Assembly (NCBI RefSeq): GCF_900605015.1
Contig: NZ_LR027575.1
Location: 473,553 to 518,892 of the forward strand
Reading direction: 5' to 3'
Length of the DNA: 45,340 nucleotides
From: Olsenella sp. Marseille-P4559
Lineage (GTDB): Bacteria > Actinomycetota > Coriobacteriia > Coriobacteriales > Atopobiaceae
Made by a program: the position numbers and the translations under genes. Positions within the stretch are counted from its first letter, which is position 1. The number at the start of each line of letters is the position of its first letter. Shown piece by piece: positions 43,610 to 45,340 of the stretch. The notes below the pieces were generated by a model. That model was not told the DNA's origin and made no database searches. It was given only the letters and a program-made list of their open reading frames with translations.

Positions 43610-43906
43610 CTACTCCTCATCGCCGATGCAATCAAGCATTTTCTGCTCTGCCTCCTCCCAACGGCGCCGGGTCGCATTGGCATCGCAGATCCCGCCTACA
43701 AGTCCGTAGTTGCCGGGCAGGCCAACAAAGTCCTCGCATCGCAGGTCCGCCCTCAGCGTGAGCGTGCTTGTGAAGTCATCGGCGTCGGCGCCCGTTACCT
43801 CCAGCCAACTGGCGCTCAGCCCCGCGTCCGGCAGCCGGATCTCTATTTTCACCTCGGCATTCGGACCCGCCCCCTCGATAAGCCGCGCAAGCTCCCTGAC
43901 GTTCAT
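43610..43906 (-). CDS. Hypothetical passenger protein of the IS element
   Basis: 98 residues, MNVRELARLIEGAGPNAEVK to CIGDEE. Its ATG overlaps the transposase stop (TAATG), so translation is coupled. Predicted as a small alpha/beta protein: an N-terminal helix, strands VKIEIRLPD and SASWLEVTG, and a helical C-terminus (RRRWEEAEQKMLDCIG). I recognise no family; the 'xNVxELxRLLxGxxPDAEVxI' opening resembles small proteins often found in phages and integrated elements that may bind nucleic acid or other proteins. It lies inside the terminal repeats, so it moves with the element. Confidence 0.65.
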   Translation of the reverse strand: MNVRELARLIEGAGPNAEVKIEIRLPDAGLSASWLEVTGADADDFTSTLTLRADLRCEDFVGLPGNYGLVGGICDANATRRRWEEAEQKMLDCIGDEE

Positions 43907-45219
43907 TACGCCGCCTCCCTCTCCATCTCGACCTCAGCTGCGGCGAGGATGCTATCCGCGAACCTGGAGGCGACCGTGAGCTCGACCTCCGTCGGCAGCG
44001 AGGTATCCCAGCCATCCTCGCCTCGTTTTTCGACGAGTGCCCATGACTCGCCCACCTTCTCCTGAGAGAAGCAGCGCGACTGCTGCCACGTATCGTCCGC
44101 GTCGGCCATGATCGCGCCCGCCAGGCGTATGAGCGACTCAGGGCTCGGGAACACCTGCACCACGCGCGACCTGCGCTTTATCTCGCGGTTCGTGCGCTCC
44201 TGCACATTGTTGGCGCGCAGGCGCTTCCAGTGGCTGGGCGGGAAGTCGAGGTAGGCCAGCGCGTCAGCTTCCGCCTCGTCTAAGATTTCGGCCGCGGCTG
44301 GGCAGAAGGTGTCCGCCATCTCAGCTGCCTTGTGGTAGGCGGCGCGCACCACCAGCGCATCTTTGGCCTTAAAAACCGGCGAGAGGAGCCTCGCGACACG
44401 CTTTCCTTTGCTTTTCGACTTGGCCCCCGCACAGCAGTCTCGCATCAGGCGGACAGCGCTTCGCTCCCACGCCGCACCCCGAGCTACCTCATCGACCGCC
44501 CTGGCCCGTCCGCCGTGCTCGTCGGAGACGACAAGCAGCACGCCGGGCACACCGCGGTCGCGCAAACCCCTCAAAAACGGCAGCCACGACTCGTCCGACT
44601 CGGTGTCTCCCACGCCGAACCCCACTACATAGCGGTTGCCGTTCTCGTCGCAGGCAATTGCGGTAACCACCGCGGTGGAGGCGACGTGGCCCTCGCGGCG
44701 GCACTTCGCATACGTGGCGTCCAGCCATGGGTAGGGGAAGTGCACATCGGGGCCGAAAAGGCGCCCGTTCATGTCCTCGACCTCCCTGTCCAGCCGCTCG
44801 CATATGCGGCTGGCCTGGTCCTTGCCGAGCTCACCGGCACCGAGCGCCTCAGCGACCCCCGCCACCTTGCGCGTACTGACGCCGCTGCGGTACATCTCGA
44901 CCACTGCAGCCAGCATCGCACGGTCCGTGCGGCTGTGGCGCCCCATCACGTCCCCTGGGAAGAAGCTGCCAGCTCGGAGCTTGGGTATGCGCAGCTCCAA
45001 CGTGCCGACGCACGTGTTGAGTGTGCGGTCGCGGTAACCGTTACGGCTGGTGCCGGCGTCCTCGGCGGCCGCCGCGGCCACCGTGTCCATCACCTCGTTT
45101 ACGACCTGCTCGATCAGCAGGCGTGCCAGCTCCTGCATGTTCACGCAGCCGTCGTCGAAACGTGGCATCTCTGCCGCCGCCACAGCGGCGTCAACCGTTA
45201 CACTTTCCATCGTGGCCAT
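43906..45219 (-). CDS. IS256 family transposase
   Basis: 437 residues, mutator-type DDE transposase. DAGTSRNGYRDRTLNTCVGT and LELRIPKLRAGSFFPGDVMG form the N-terminal binding part. The catalytic core has Asp in PYPWLDATYAKCRREG, Asp in LVVSDEHGG and Glu in NNVQERTNREIKRRSRVVQV followed by FPS. The insertion (all-helical) domain between the second Asp and the Glu includes KSKSKGKRVARLLSP. The frame is intact and the motifs complete, so the element may be active. Members move by a copy-out, paste-in route with a circular intermediate. Confidence 0.93.
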   Translation of the reverse strand: MATMESVTVDAAVAAAEMPRFDDGCVNMQELARLLIEQVVNEVMDTVAAAAAEDAGTSRNGYRDRTLNTCVGTLELRIPKLRAGSFFPGDVMGRHSRTDRAMLAAVVEMYRSGVSTRKVAGVAEALGAGELGKDQASRICERLDREVEDMNGRLFGPDVHFPYPWLDATYAKCRREGHVASTAVVTAIACDENGNRYVVGFGVGDTESDESWLPFLRGLRDRGVPGVLLVVSDEHGGRARAVDEVARGAAWERSAVRLMRDCCAGAKSKSKGKRVARLLSPVFKAKDALVVRAAYHKAAEMADTFCPAAAEILDEAEADALAYLDFPPSHWKRLRANNVQERTNREIKRRSRVVQVFPSPESLIRLAGAIMADADDTWQQSRCFSQEKVGESWALVEKRGEDGWDTSLPTEVELTVASRFADSILAAAEVEMEREAA

Positions 45220-45340
45220 CGTCCTTTCCTCGAATCCGTTACCTTAGGCAGTACGAATTCTAGGACGGTGACCACACCTTTGTTCAGATGCCCATCAACG
45301 ACCCGTTTTTGGGCTTACACCAACTTTCGCGACACGATCA

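Larger units (their letters stand above)
43529..45339 (-). mobile_element. IS256-type insertion sequence with passenger gene
   Basis: About 1.81 kb. Left end GGTAGTGTCGAGAATGTTGG (43529 on); right end, read on the minus strand from 45339, GATCGTGTCGCGAAAGTTGG; the two match at 20 of 24 bases including the following TGTA. It contains a transposase gene and one small gene. The right end is at the window edge, so target-site duplications cannot be checked. Confidence 0.75.

Overview
The window is high-GC bacterial DNA that looks like Coriobacteriia, most likely an Olsenella/Atopobiaceae-type genome. This is inferred from the gene set and protein style: a fused rmlC-rmlD gene, a long U32 protein, DUF4430 surface proteins beside an ECF transporter, and paired SPFH/ribbon-helix-helix genes. 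No marker such as 16S rRNA is present, so the assignment is tentative.

Bases 1-7150 are housekeeping. They hold the 3' end of a cell-wall glucosaminidase, an ATP-grasp ligase, tyrS, a long U32 (RlhA-type) protein, a NifU-like Fe-S scaffold and lgt. Bases 7150-8700 carry a coriobacterial nuclease-fold protein gene with a three-hairpin repeat on each side.

Bases 8700-19240 form what I read as a cobalamin-capture and import locus. A leader matching the cobalamin riboswitch core precedes a 1819-residue membrane-anchored surface protein with two transcobalamin-like DUF4430 domains and a PQQ-type beta-propeller. A second anchored DUF4430 protein, EcfT and a double-ATPase EcfA-A' follow. The S component lies just beyond one small opposing gene. 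The proposed flow is capture at the surface by DUF4430 proteins, transfer to the S component, and import powered by EcfT/EcfAA', all repressed by B12.

Bases 19240-24100 contain yebC, with a good promoter and terminator, and the dTDP-L-rhamnose genes rmlA, rmlCD and rmlB. A 5'-truncated flavin reductase follows. On the minus strand is an SPFH/RHH pair.

From about 26 kb to the end the window is accessory DNA and visibly decaying. Intact genes are a methyltransferase plus glycosyltransferase pair with a TetR regulator, a TIGR04076 protein, a Phd/ParE toxin-antitoxin pair, a DUF5131 protein, a second methyltransferase, a monooxygenase, three ATPases with C-terminal nuclease-like domains (two DUF4143, one DUF234), and an IS256-type element with a coupled passenger gene. 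Between them lie pieces of an aldo/keto reductase, surface-protein anchors, DUF1653, MATE, GH38 alpha-mannosidase, an SDR, a flavodoxin-like reductase, a sugar O-acetyltransferase and a transposase. Several structured repeats also sit here: paired 20-bp sites at 40-bp spacing in mirror orientation, two MITE-like elements, a 76-bp palindrome, and separate repeat sets in front of each ATPase.
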